Assembly (NCBI GenBank): GCA_032907525.1
Contig: JAJJPM010000077.1
Span: 1 to 64,000 of the forward strand
Origin: JAHJQQ01 sp032907525
Lineage (GTDB): Bacteria > Pseudomonadota > Gammaproteobacteria > Thiohalobacterales > Thiohalobacteraceae
Reading direction: 5' to 3'
DNA length: 64,000 nt
Part shown: positions 1-7,385 of the stretch, piece by piece
How the letters are laid out: each line of letters opens with the position of its first letter
Numbering within the stretch: position 1 is the first letter of the stretch
The notes under the pieces: generated by a model
The model's database searches: none
What the model saw: the letters and a program-made list of their open reading frames with translations, nothing else
What the model was told of the DNA's origin: nothing
Made by a program: the position numbers and the translations under genes

Positions 1-52
1 TCCTATCTCCAATTTCTTGCACGGGCTTTTTCTGACCCCATGTCTTCCCACC

Positions 53-1339
53 TCACCGCTCCCCAATCCCCACAAACTCCCGCCGCTGCGGCCCCGTATA
101 CAACTGCCGCGGGCGCGCGATCTTGTGGCCGGGGCTTTCGATCATTTCGTTCCATTGTGCGATCCAGCCGGCGGTGCGCGCCAGGGCGAAGATGGCGGTG
201 AACATGGAGGTCGGGATGCCGAGCGCGCGCAGCACGATGCCGGAATAGAAATCGACGTTCGGATACAGGCGTTTCTGGATGAAGTACTCGTCCTCCAGGG
301 CGATCTTCTCCAGCTTCAGGGCGATCCTGAACAGCGGGTCGTCGTGCAGGCCGAGTTCGTCGAGCACTTCGTGGCAGGTCTGGCGCATGATTGCGGCGCG
401 CGGGTCCATGTTCTTGTAGACACGGTGGCCGAAGCCCATGAGCCGGAAGCCGGAGGTCTTGTCCTTGGCGCGGTCGACGAATTCGCCGATGCGCGAGATA
501 TCGCCGATCTCCTCCAGCATGGCCAGGGCGGATTCGTTGGCGCCGCCGTGCAGCGGCCCCCACAGGCAGGCGGTGCCGGCGGCGATGCAGGCGAACGGAT
601 TGGCGTAGCTGGAGCCGGCCATGCGCACGGTGGAGGTCGAGGCGTTCTGCTCGTGATCGGCGTGCAGGATGAAGATGCGGTCCAGGGCGCGCGCCAGCGT
701 CGGGTTCGACGCGTATTCCTCGCACGGCGTGGCGTGCAGCATGTGCAGGAAATTCTCCGCATAGCCGAGCCGGTTCTGCGGGTAGGTGAACGGCATGCCC
801 TGATTGTATTTGTACGACCAGGCCGCGACGGTCGGCACCTTGGCGAGCAGGCGGAACATGGAGATCCCGCGCTGCCTGGCATCGGTCACATCGCTGCTCT
901 CCGGATAGAAGGCGGCCATGGCACCGATGATGGATACCATCACCGCCATCGGGTGGGCGTCGCGGCGGAAACCCTTGAACAGCGACAGCATCTGATCGTG
1001 GAGCATGGTATGGCGCATGACCAGGTCGTCGAACGTGCGCTTCTGCGCGGCGTTCGGCAGCTCGCCGTGCCAGAGCAGATAGGCGACCTCGAGGAAGTCC
1101 GACTTCTCCGCGAGCTGCTCGATCGGATAGCCGCGGTAATACAGCAGCCCCTGTTCGCCGTCGATGTAGGTGATGCCGGACGAACAGCTGGCGGTGGACA
1201 GGAATCCCGGGTCGTAGGTGTAGCAGCCATGACTGCCGAGCGTGCGGGTGTCGACGACGGCCGGACCGAGGCTGCCGTCGAGGGTGGGCAGTTCGATGGT
1301 CTTGCCGTCGATGCTGAGGGTGGCGTTGCGCGGGTTCAT
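53..1339 (-). CDS. gltA: Citrate synthase (type II, hexameric family)
   Basis: Condenses oxaloacetate with acetyl-CoA to form citrate, the entry step of the TCA cycle, in the cytosol. The 428-residue product has the length and layout of the Gram-negative citrate synthase family. Visible active-site blocks are GPLHGGANE near residue 260, GFGHRVYKNMDPR near residue 300, and NVDFYSG with the catalytic Asp at about residue 363. These match the two catalytic histidines and the aspartate of the E. coli enzyme. The N-terminal part has the extra beta-rich segment (residues 1-50) typical of NADH-sensitive type II enzymes. The ATG start is followed directly by the family N-terminus. It stands alone, with 166 bp of non-coding DNA between it and the rnd stop. 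Confidence 0.97.
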   Translation of the reverse strand: MNPRNATLSIDGKTIELPTLDGSLGPAVVDTRTLGSHGCYTYDPGFLSTASCSSGITYIDGEQGLLYYRGYPIEQLAEKSDFLEVAYLLWHGELPNAAQKRTFDDLVMRHTMLHDQMLSLFKGFRRDAHPMAVMVSIIGAMAAFYPESSDVTDARQRGISMFRLLAKVPTVAAWSYKYNQGMPFTYPQNRLGYAENFLHMLHATPCEEYASNPTLARALDRIFILHADHEQNASTSTVRMAGSSYANPFACIAAGTACLWGPLHGGANESALAMLEEIGDISRIGEFVDRAKDKTSGFRLMGFGHRVYKNMDPRAAIMRQTCHEVLDELGLHDDPLFRIALKLEKIALEDEYFIQKRLYPNVDFYSGIVLRALGIPTSMFTAIFALARTAGWIAQWNEMIESPGHKIARPRQLYTGPQRREFVGIGER

Positions 1340-1505
1340 GGTGTGCTCATCCGGGTGAATGGCCGACGGTGCGATTCAGCATACCGCCGATTCGGCAAAT
1401 CCACACCGGTCCACCCGTCCGCCCGGGCCGGGGCCGTCGAGGCTGTAGACGGGACACCACGCCCTCTTAGCCTGGATGCGGCGCGGCGGAATCCGGGCTA
1501 CGGCC

Positions 1506-2666
1506 TCAACACTCCACTTGCAACCCGCTTGCGGTGAGATGCAGCCGGCAGCGACCCTCGAGCACGTCCACCAGCTTCTCGCCGGCGATGCCGCGGCGCC
1601 AGCCGTGCAGCAGCGGCGAGTGGGCGCGTTCGCCGCGCACCAGGTTCTGCAGGTCCTTGCGCGAGGCGATGCTCGTCGGGTTCAACTGCTGCGCCGCGGC
1701 AAGCTGGCGCAGCACGCCGGCGAGCACGTCCACGGCCGCCTCCTGATCCTCGCTCAGCGCCGCCGGGCGCTCGCTGTCCGGCAACGGCTCCGGGGCGCGC
1801 TGGCGCGCAGCCTCGAGCAGCGCAAGCAGGTCCGCGCCGTAGCGCTCGATCACCGGCGGCTGCAGGCCGCGCACGCGCTTCAGATCGTTCGCCGACTGCA
1901 CCTTGATGCGCGCCAGCGTCAGCAGCGCGTCGTCGTCCAGCACCCATTTGCGTGGACGGTTCTCCTGCTGCGCACGCTGCTCGCGCCAGGCGGCCAGCGC
2001 CTGGGCGCAGGACAGCGCCGGCCCGCGGAACTTCTGCAGCCCGCGCAGACGCCGCCAGGCCTGTTCGGGATGGTTCTCGTAGGTCGCGGTGTCCGTCAGC
2101 ACCGCGAAATCGTCCGCCAGCCAGCCCAGCCGGCCGCGCGCGGCCAGCTCGTCGCGCATCGCCGGAAACAGTTCGGCGAGGTGGCGCACGTCGGCCGCCG
2201 CGTAGTCCAGCTGCGAGGCGGTCAGCGGGCGCCGCGACCAGTCGGTGCGCGTCTCGGACTTGTCGATATCGACGCCGAGACGCTCCTTCACCAGCGAGGC
2301 GTAGCCCATCTGCTCGGGATAGCCCAGCAGCGGCGCCGCGACCTGGGTGTCGAACAGCGGCGCCGGCAGCATGCGGTGGCTGTGCCAGAACAGCTCCATG
2401 TCCTGGCGCGCGGCGTGAAACACCTTGAGAATGCGCGGATCGGCGAACAGGGCGATCAGGGGATCCAGGTCGGCGACCTTCTGCGGATCGATGCAGGCCA
2501 CGACGTCGGCGGAGGCGATCTGGATCAGGCACAACTGCGGGTAATAGGTGCGCTCGCGCAGGAACTCGGTGTCGACGGTCAGCCATTCGGCCTGCGCCAG
2601 CCTGCCGCAGAGTTCGCGCAGCTGGTCGTCGCGTTCGACGAACAGATAGGGATCGGATAGGCTCAT
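1506..2666 (-). CDS. rnd: Ribonuclease D
   Basis: A 3'-5' exoribonuclease that trims tRNA 3' ends and other small structured RNAs. About 386 residues from the ATG; a GTG two codons further upstream is also possible. The DEDD nuclease domain is in the N-terminal half: VDTEF near residue 31 supplies the first Asp/Glu pair, and YAAADVRHL near residue 165 is the Tyr-containing Exo III motif (DEDDy class). An HRDC domain follows (from about residue 210, with KRVRGLQPPV), then a second helical domain. Length and order match E. coli RNase D. The neighbours (gltA, DUF1289 gene) suggest no operon. Confidence 0.95.
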   Translation of the reverse strand: MSLSDPYLFVERDDQLRELCGRLAQAEWLTVDTEFLRERTYYPQLCLIQIASADVVACIDPQKVADLDPLIALFADPRILKVFHAARQDMELFWHSHRMLPAPLFDTQVAAPLLGYPEQMGYASLVKERLGVDIDKSETRTDWSRRPLTASQLDYAAADVRHLAELFPAMRDELAARGRLGWLADDFAVLTDTATYENHPEQAWRRLRGLQKFRGPALSCAQALAAWREQRAQQENRPRKWVLDDDALLTLARIKVQSANDLKRVRGLQPPVIERYGADLLALLEAARQRAPEPLPDSERPAALSEDQEAAVDVLAGVLRQLAAAQQLNPTSIASRKDLQNLVRGERAHSPLLHGWRRGIAGEKLVDVLEGRCRLHLTASGLQVEC

Positions 2667-2704
2667 ACTCACTCGATATTGTCTGAATCCAAGGTTGACG
2701 CATT

Positions 2705-2938
2705 ATGACGCGAACACCGGCCCCCTCACCCTGCGTGCGCAACTGCTGCCTGGACGATGGGGACATCTGCCTGGGCTGCCATCGCTCGCTCGCCGAGATC
2801 GTCGCCTGGGGAAGCGCCTCCGAGGCGGAGCGGCACGCGATCCTGGAACGAGCGCGGGAACGCGGACGACAGCGGTCCACAGAGCGCCAGTCGAGGTCAA
2901 TAACCGGAAACACGAAGGCGCACGAAAGAAAAAACTGA
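2705..2938 (+). CDS. DUF1289 small cysteine-rich protein, tail altered by a repeat
   Basis: A 77-residue protein of the DUF1289 (YdhL-like) family, whose function is not established. The family signature is clear: SPCVRNCCLDD followed by ICLGCHRS, giving a cluster of cysteines likely to bind metal, then the EIVAW segment and an arginine-rich helix. The last dozen or so residues (from about ITGNTK onward) are encoded by the left arm of a dispersed palindromic element starting near 2903, so the native C-terminus has probably been replaced or extended. It is divergent from rnd, with about 38 bp between start codons, so the two may share a promoter region. Confidence 0.8.
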   Translation: MTRTPAPSPCVRNCCLDDGDICLGCHRSLAEIVAWGSASEAERHAILERARERGRQRSTERQSRSITGNTKAHERKN

Positions 2939-3056
2939 TTCATTCATCAGAAAACCGGCACTGCGGGCTAGCCTGCCGCCACTGTAAACATCCGGGCTCC
3001 TTAAGCGAGGTGTTCCTTCGCGCGCCTTTGGCGCCTTCGTGTTCCGGGCTTTCCGG
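2903..3056. repeat. Dispersed palindromic element, copy 1
   Basis: An imperfect inverted repeat whose left arm (2903-2926, with GGAAACACGAAGG) pairs with the right arm (about 3020-3056, with CCTTCGTGTTCC). The layout resembles the copies at 33710-33859 and 62624-62773: purine-rich GGAA/CACGAA arms, a spacer of about 100 bp, then pyrimidine-rich arms. It fills the space between the DUF1289 gene and the convergent SseB-like gene and supplies the end of the DUF1289 reading frame. It has no coding capacity of its own. Confidence 0.6.
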
Positions 3057-3072
3057 TTCAGGCTTTTCTCCA

Positions 3073-3483
3073 TCACGACCGCATCTGATCGATCGTCTCC
3101 GGATCCATGTCGATACCGACCGACCAGCCGGGGTTGAGGGCGACGCCATAGCCCTTGCCGACGCGCTCCAGGATCCACTTGAACTCGGCCAGCAGCCCGC
3201 CCTCGTAGCCGGGGAAGTCCCGCAGGAACGGCTTGGCGCGCTCGGGGCTGGTGAACAGGATCAGCACCTGGACGCCGTCCTCGCTCTCCAGCGTCAGCGG
3301 CACGGCCTTGTCGCTCCTGGAAAAGCCCTTGATGCCGTGCGATTCGTCCTGCACCGGCATGAACAGCTGCGCGCTCAGCAGCTCGCGCATGAACGCGTCG
3401 CCGGGGATGCTGCCCTCCTGGGCCGCCAGCAGCTGGCGTTCCACGTCGTTGCGGGGTTCGAAGGGTTCGTCGAAGTCGCTCAT
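3073..3483 (-). CDS. SseB-like N-terminal domain protein
   Basis: A 136-residue cytosolic protein resembling the N-terminal domain of SseB (enhanced serine sensitivity protein B). That family's molecular role is poorly known; homologues occur in secretion loci and as lone genes. The visible pattern fits: an N-terminal helix with ERQLLAAQEG, a strand with AQLFMPV, VPLTLESEDGVQVLILFTSPERA in the middle, and GYGVALNPG near the end. There is no signal peptide or membrane segment. It is a single gene convergent with the DUF1289 gene, and its promoter side faces the large inverted repeat at 3513-3627. Confidence 0.7.
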   Translation of the reverse strand: MSDFDEPFEPRNDVERQLLAAQEGSIPGDAFMRELLSAQLFMPVQDESHGIKGFSRSDKAVPLTLESEDGVQVLILFTSPERAKPFLRDFPGYEGGLLAEFKWILERVGKGYGVALNPGWSVGIDMDPETIDQMRS

Positions 3484-3512
3484 GCCGGTCCGTCCTGATG
3501 TTGTCTACGCGG

Positions 3513-3627
3513 GCACTGACAAATCCTCATGCCCTGCCGGCAGGTGTCGGCCGCAGGACGCGGCCGTCAAGCCTACATGGATGTATTCACGGCGTCCTGC
3601 CGGCAGGGCATGAGGATTTGTCAGTGC
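3513..3627. repeat. Foldback element with perfect 32-bp inverted arms
   Basis: Positions 3513-3544 and 3596-3627 are perfect reverse complements (32 of 32), separated by 51 bp. The spacer has its own smaller inverted repeat (CGGCCGCAGGACGCGGCCG). As single-stranded nucleic acid this would form a very stable hairpin. The inner sequence resembles the GTGAATACATCCATGTAGGC-type repeat seen between genes of many marine and soil Gammaproteobacteria; that recognition is from memory. It sits between the start of the SseB-like gene and the ABC-F gene and could affect transcription of either. Confidence 0.85.
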
Positions 3628-3726
3628 AGGGTCTAATGCCCGGCGCCAAGGCTGGGGCATTTCCGCGCCGATTGCAAACCCCCGTGTTCTACTGAAATAC
3701 CGCCGCCGCTGGTACACTGCGCGCCC

Positions 3727-5661
3727 ATGCTCGAACTCCGCGATGTCAGCCTGCGGCGCGGTCCGCGCCTGCTGTTTTCCGATGCCACCCTGACCCTGCA
3801 CGCGGGCCAGCGCGTCGGCGTGACCGGCGCCAACGGCACCGGCAAATCCAGCCTGTTCGCCCTGCTGCGCGGCGAGCTGCACGCCGACGCCGGCGAATGC
3901 CGCGTCCCGGCCCACTGGACCCTCGCCCAGGTCGCCCAGGAGACCCCGGCGCTGGAGGTGCCCGCGCTCGACTACGTGCTGCGCGGCGATGCGGAACTGG
4001 AGCGCCTGAACGCGGACCTGCACGACGCCGAACAGGCCCACGACGGCGCGCGCATCGCGCAACTGCACGCCCGGCTCGAGGCCATCGACGGCTACACCGC
4101 GCCGAGCCGCGCCGCGCGGCTCATGCACGGCCTGGGCTTCACGGCCGACCAGGAGCACCTGCCGGTCGCGCAGTTCTCCGGCGGCTGGCGCATGCGCCTG
4201 AATCTCGCCCAGGCGCTGATGTGCCGTTCCGACCTGCTGCTGCTCGACGAACCGACCAACCACCTGGATCTCGACGCCGTGCTGTGGCTGGAGGAGTGGC
4301 TGGTCCGCTATCCGGGCACGCTGCTGCTGATCTCGCACGACCGCGAGTTCCTCGACCGCACCGTGCAGCACATCCTGCACATCGAGCGTGAACGGGTCAC
4401 GCTCTACACCGGCAACTATTCCGATTTCGAGAGCCGGCGCGCCGAACAGCTCGCCCAGCAGCAGGCCGCCTACGCGCGTCAGCAGCGCGAGATCGCCCAC
4501 ATCCGGCACTTCATCGACCGCTTCAAGGCCAAGGCCAGCAAGGCCAGGCAGGCGCAGAGCCGCATGAAGGCGCTGGCGCGCATGGAGCGCATCGCCGCCG
4601 CGCACGTGGACTCGCCGTTCCATTTCGGGTTCCCGCCCCCGGCGAAGCTGCCGCATCCGCTGCTGGCGCTGGACAAGGTGTCGGCGGGCTATGCCGACAA
4701 GACCATCCTGACGGACGTGAACCTCGGCCTGGCGCCCGGCGACCGGCTCGGCCTGCTCGGCCCCAACGGCGCGGGCAAGTCCACGCTGATCAAGCTGCTG
4801 GCTGGCGTGATCGAGGCGCGGCACGGCAAGCGGCTGCCCGCGCCCGATCTGGACATCGGCTATTTCGCGCAGCACCAGCTCGAACAGCTCGACGCCGCCG
4901 CCAGCCCGTTGCTGCACCTGCAACGCCTGAACCCGCGCGCCAGCGAACAGAGTCTGCGCGATTTCCTCGGCGGCTTCGGCTTCGCCGGCGAACGCGCCGA
5001 GTCGGCCGTCGCGCCGTTCTCCGGCGGCGAGAAGGCGCGCCTCGTGCTGGCGATGCTGGTGTATCAGGCGCCGAACCTGCTGCTGCTCGACGAACCGACC
5101 AACCACCTCGACCTGGAGATGCGGCTGGCGCTGGAACTCGCGCTGCAGGACTATCCAGGCGCCGTGGTGCTGGTCTCGCACGACCGCCACCTGCTGCGCA
5201 CCGTCACCGACAGCTTCCTGCTGGTCGCCGAGGGCCGTGCGCAGCCCTTCGACGGCGACCTCGAGGATTACCGTCGCTGGCTCGAACAGCGCGAGCGCGA
5301 CACTGCGCCGCGCGAGGACGCGGAAGACAAGGCCCACAGCGCGGCCGCACGCCGCGACCGCAAGCGGCTGGAAGCGGAGCAACGCCAGCGGTTGCAGCCG
5401 CTGCGCAATGAATTGAAGAAGCTGGATGCGCAGCTCGAGAAGCTGCATGCGCGACAGACGGAGCTCGAGGCCGCGCTCGGCGACGGCTCGCTCTACGAAG
5501 CCTCTCAGAAGGAACGGCTGCAGAAGCTGCTGGCGGAGAAGGCGGAGCTGGACAGACAACTGGCAACGACGGAGGAGCGCTGGCTGGAGATCAGCGAGAT
5601 CATTGAGCGGGCGCAGACCGAAAGTGGAGGAGCGCTGGCTGGAGATCAGCGAGATCATTGA
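3727..5661 (+). CDS. ABC-F family ATPase, YheS/Uup-like, with altered C-terminus
   Basis: A soluble protein with two ABC ATPase domains and no membrane part, as in ABC-F proteins that act at the ribosome. ABC1 has Walker A GANGTGKSS near residue 37, signature FSGGWRMR and Walker B LLLLDEPTNHLD. ABC2 has GPNGAGKST near residue 345, FSGGEKARL and a second LLLLDEPTNHLD. The linker between them is long and Arg/Gln-rich. From about residue 520 there is a charged coiled coil like the C-terminal domain of YheS/Uup. A 55-bp tandem duplication at 5571-5680 shifts the reading frame, so the protein ends in GALAGDQRDH. The ancestral frame would end at TGA 5684-5686. Closest to YheS by layout; the role is inferred. 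Confidence 0.9.
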   Translation: MLELRDVSLRRGPRLLFSDATLTLHAGQRVGVTGANGTGKSSLFALLRGELHADAGECRVPAHWTLAQVAQETPALEVPALDYVLRGDAELERLNADLHDAEQAHDGARIAQLHARLEAIDGYTAPSRAARLMHGLGFTADQEHLPVAQFSGGWRMRLNLAQALMCRSDLLLLDEPTNHLDLDAVLWLEEWLVRYPGTLLLISHDREFLDRTVQHILHIERERVTLYTGNYSDFESRRAEQLAQQQAAYARQQREIAHIRHFIDRFKAKASKARQAQSRMKALARMERIAAAHVDSPFHFGFPPPAKLPHPLLALDKVSAGYADKTILTDVNLGLAPGDRLGLLGPNGAGKSTLIKLLAGVIEARHGKRLPAPDLDIGYFAQHQLEQLDAAASPLLHLQRLNPRASEQSLRDFLGGFGFAGERAESAVAPFSGGEKARLVLAMLVYQAPNLLLLDEPTNHLDLEMRLALELALQDYPGAVVLVSHDRHLLRTVTDSFLLVAEGRAQPFDGDLEDYRRWLEQRERDTAPREDAEDKAHSAAARRDRKRLEAEQRQRLQPLRNELKKLDAQLEKLHARQTELEAALGDGSLYEASQKERLQKLLAEKAELDRQLATTEERWLEISEIIERAQTESGGALAGDQRDH

Positions 5662-5680
5662 GCGGGCGCAGACCGAAAGT
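5571..5680 (+). repeat. 55-bp perfect tandem duplication at the 3' end of the ABC-F gene
   Basis: Positions 5571-5625 and 5626-5680 are identical over all 55 bases. Because 55 is not a multiple of three, the second copy is read in another frame. The first copy encodes the natural ending (EERWLEISEII...QTESG); the second gives an aberrant tail and an early stop at 5659-5661. The original stop, in frame with the second copy, lies at 5684-5686. The exactness of the copies points to a recent event or an assembly artefact. Confidence 0.95.
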
Positions 5681-5764
5681 GGTTGATGTCTCGGGACTGC
5701 TTCCATCCCCGGCCGTTTGTTGGGGGACGCGTCCTGCGGGGCATTCACGATATCGGCCTGCCGC

Positions 5765-6709
5765 TCACGGCACCACGACCGCCTCCCGCCCCCTCGTCCG
5801 CCGCAGATACCCCGCCGCCCCCGCCGAGGTCAGAATGCACCACACCGCGAACACCGCGCCGGGCAGCGCGGCCGCCGGTTCGAAATGCTTCAGCGCCAGC
5901 ACCACGCCGAGGCCCGCGTTCTGCATGCCGACTTCGATGGCCAGCGTGAGCCGGTGGCGGGCGTCGAAGCCGAACAGGCGCGCCGCCTGCCAGCCGAGCA
6001 GATAGCCCAATGCGTTGACGATCACGACCACGGCCAGCAGCGTCGCACCGACCTCCGCCAGGCGCGCGTGGTTGGCGGCGACCGCATAGGAGCAGATCAG
6101 CACGATGGCGAGCGTGGCCAGGGCCGGCGCGAGCCGCTCCGCGAACTGCAATGATCCCCGGTGCCGGCGCAGCACACGGCGCACGGCCAGTCCCAGCGCC
6201 AGCGGCAAAACGGTGGTGAGCAGGATGGTCTGCATCATCGGCCCGAAGGGGATGTCGACATAGGCCGAGCCCAGCCAGCTCACCAGCGCCGGCGTGACCA
6301 GGGGCGAAAGCAGGGTCGCCGCCGTGGTCAGCGCGATGGAGTACGCCACGGCGCCGCCCGCGAGATAGACGATGACGTTGCTCGCCATCGCGCCCGGCGC
6401 GCAGGCCACGACGATGAAGCCGAGCGCCAGCGCCGGCGGCAGGCCGCTGAGCGTGGCCGCGGCGAAACCGAGCGAGGGCATGACCAGATACTGCGTCGCC
6501 ACCCCCAGACCGATGGCGCGGGGACGCGTGAGCGTGTCGCGCAGCTCCTCCGGATGCAGCACCACGCCCAGCGCGAACATGGTCACCGCGAACAGCCCCT
6601 GAAATCCGGACGCGACCCAGAGGAAGGCGCCGGGTACGAAATAGGCCACGATCGCACCCAGCAGCGTGAGCGGGGCGAGACCGTTGGCGACGAGGCTCAG
6701 AATGGACAT
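5765..6709 (-). CDS. Bile acid:sodium symporter (BASS) family transporter
   Basis: An inner-membrane protein of about 314 residues with roughly ten hydrophobic segments, matching the BASS family of sodium-coupled importers for organic anions. Family hallmarks are the ALGVVLHPEEL region after the second helix, the ACAPGAMASNVIVYLAGG segment (about residues 105-125) and the EVGMQNAGLGVVLAL segment near residue 255, both in the crossover helices that bind sodium. I chose the ATG giving MSILSLV; the longer form starts with GTG at 6745 and adds a polar extension not expected in the family. The substrate cannot be read from sequence. The gene is convergent with the ABC-F gene. Confidence 0.85.
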   Translation of the reverse strand: MSILSLVANGLAPLTLLGAIVAYFVPGAFLWVASGFQGLFAVTMFALGVVLHPEELRDTLTRPRAIGLGVATQYLVMPSLGFAAATLSGLPPALALGFIVVACAPGAMASNVIVYLAGGAVAYSIALTTAATLLSPLVTPALVSWLGSAYVDIPFGPMMQTILLTTVLPLALGLAVRRVLRRHRGSLQFAERLAPALATLAIVLICSYAVAANHARLAEVGATLLAVVVIVNALGYLLGWQAARLFGFDARHRLTLAIEVGMQNAGLGVVLALKHFEPAAALPGAVFAVWCILTSAGAAGYLRRTRGREAVVVP

Positions 6710-6874
6710 GGCGGGATGCGGGTTCACGTCTTCCCAGGGAAGCACACTATATACGATGATCCCCGTGGCGGGACCGGCACGCAGGGCGCACCTCGAAATA
6801 CCTTTGTGTCCGTCGCGTCTGTTGTGGTTAATTATCCCCGCTCGATAACAAACCCAGTCAAGGAGACATCTGCC

Positions 6875-7273
6875 ATGAATCGATCCGCCGCCTTAGCCGC
6901 CCTCTCCGCACTCGCCCTGAGCGCCCATGCCCAGCCGCCCGGCGGCATGAGCGAGGCGGACATGCAGAAGATGATGCAGGGCATGCAGGAGATGCAGGCC
7001 TGCATGGAGAAGATCGATCAGGCGGCGCTGGAACGGATGGGCCGGGAGGGCGAGCAGATGAACGCGGAGATCAAAGCATTGTGCGCCGAGGGCAGGCGCG
7101 ACGCGGCACAGGCCAGGGCCATGGAGTATGGCATGAAGGTCGCCAAGGACCCGACCATGCAGGCCATGGCCGAGTGCGGCAAGAAGATGCAGGGCGTCAT
7201 GCCCCAGATGCAGCAGTCCATGGCCGCGCCCACGGCGGAGGAACTGAAGAACCGGCACGTCTGCGACGAATAG
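6875..7273 (+). CDS. Secreted methionine-rich small protein, function unknown
   Basis: A 132-residue product with a short Sec signal peptide (about residues 1-19, cleavage after AHA). The mature part carries about 17 methionines, many in MQ, MxxM or MM patterns, and four cysteines (QAC, ALC, AEC, HVC). The body looks all-helical, with Gln, Glu, Ala and Lys. The start is supported by AGGAG 10 bases upstream of the ATG. I do not recognise the family. Met-rich, Cys-containing periplasmic proteins often bind copper or act as chaperones, but nothing here proves that. It is divergent from the BASS gene and convergent with the DUF839 gene. Confidence 0.75.
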   Translation: MNRSAALAALSALALSAHAQPPGGMSEADMQKMMQGMQEMQACMEKIDQAALERMGREGEQMNAEIKALCAEGRRDAAQARAMEYGMKVAKDPTMQAMAECGKKMQGVMPQMQQSMAAPTAEELKNRHVCDE

Positions 7274-7321
7274 GCCTTCCCCCCGCACGTGCACGGACTG
7301 CGCGGCGGACCCACGGAAAAA

Positions 7322-7353
7322 CGCAGCCCCTGCCGGTGTCCCGGCAGGGGCTG
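7322..7353 (-). terminator. Intrinsic terminator after the DUF839 gene
   Basis: A perfect 14-bp stem with a four-base loop (arms 7322-7335 and 7340-7353). Read on the minus strand it is followed by GTTTTT, so it serves the minus-strand gene ending at 7386. On the plus strand no T-run follows, though the stem could still slow transcripts arriving from the Met-rich gene. Confidence 0.85.
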
Positions 7354-7385
7354 CGCGCATCAGCTGCAAGACAGCCCGTTACGGC

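Noticed and set aside
17..1537. Long plus-strand frame opposite gltA
   Set aside because: A shadow of gltA produced by high GC; it lacks a ribosome site and resembles no family.
3505..5748. 747-residue minus-strand frame opposite the ABC-F gene
   Set aside because: Antisense shadow that also runs through the foldback repeat; no recognisable domain.
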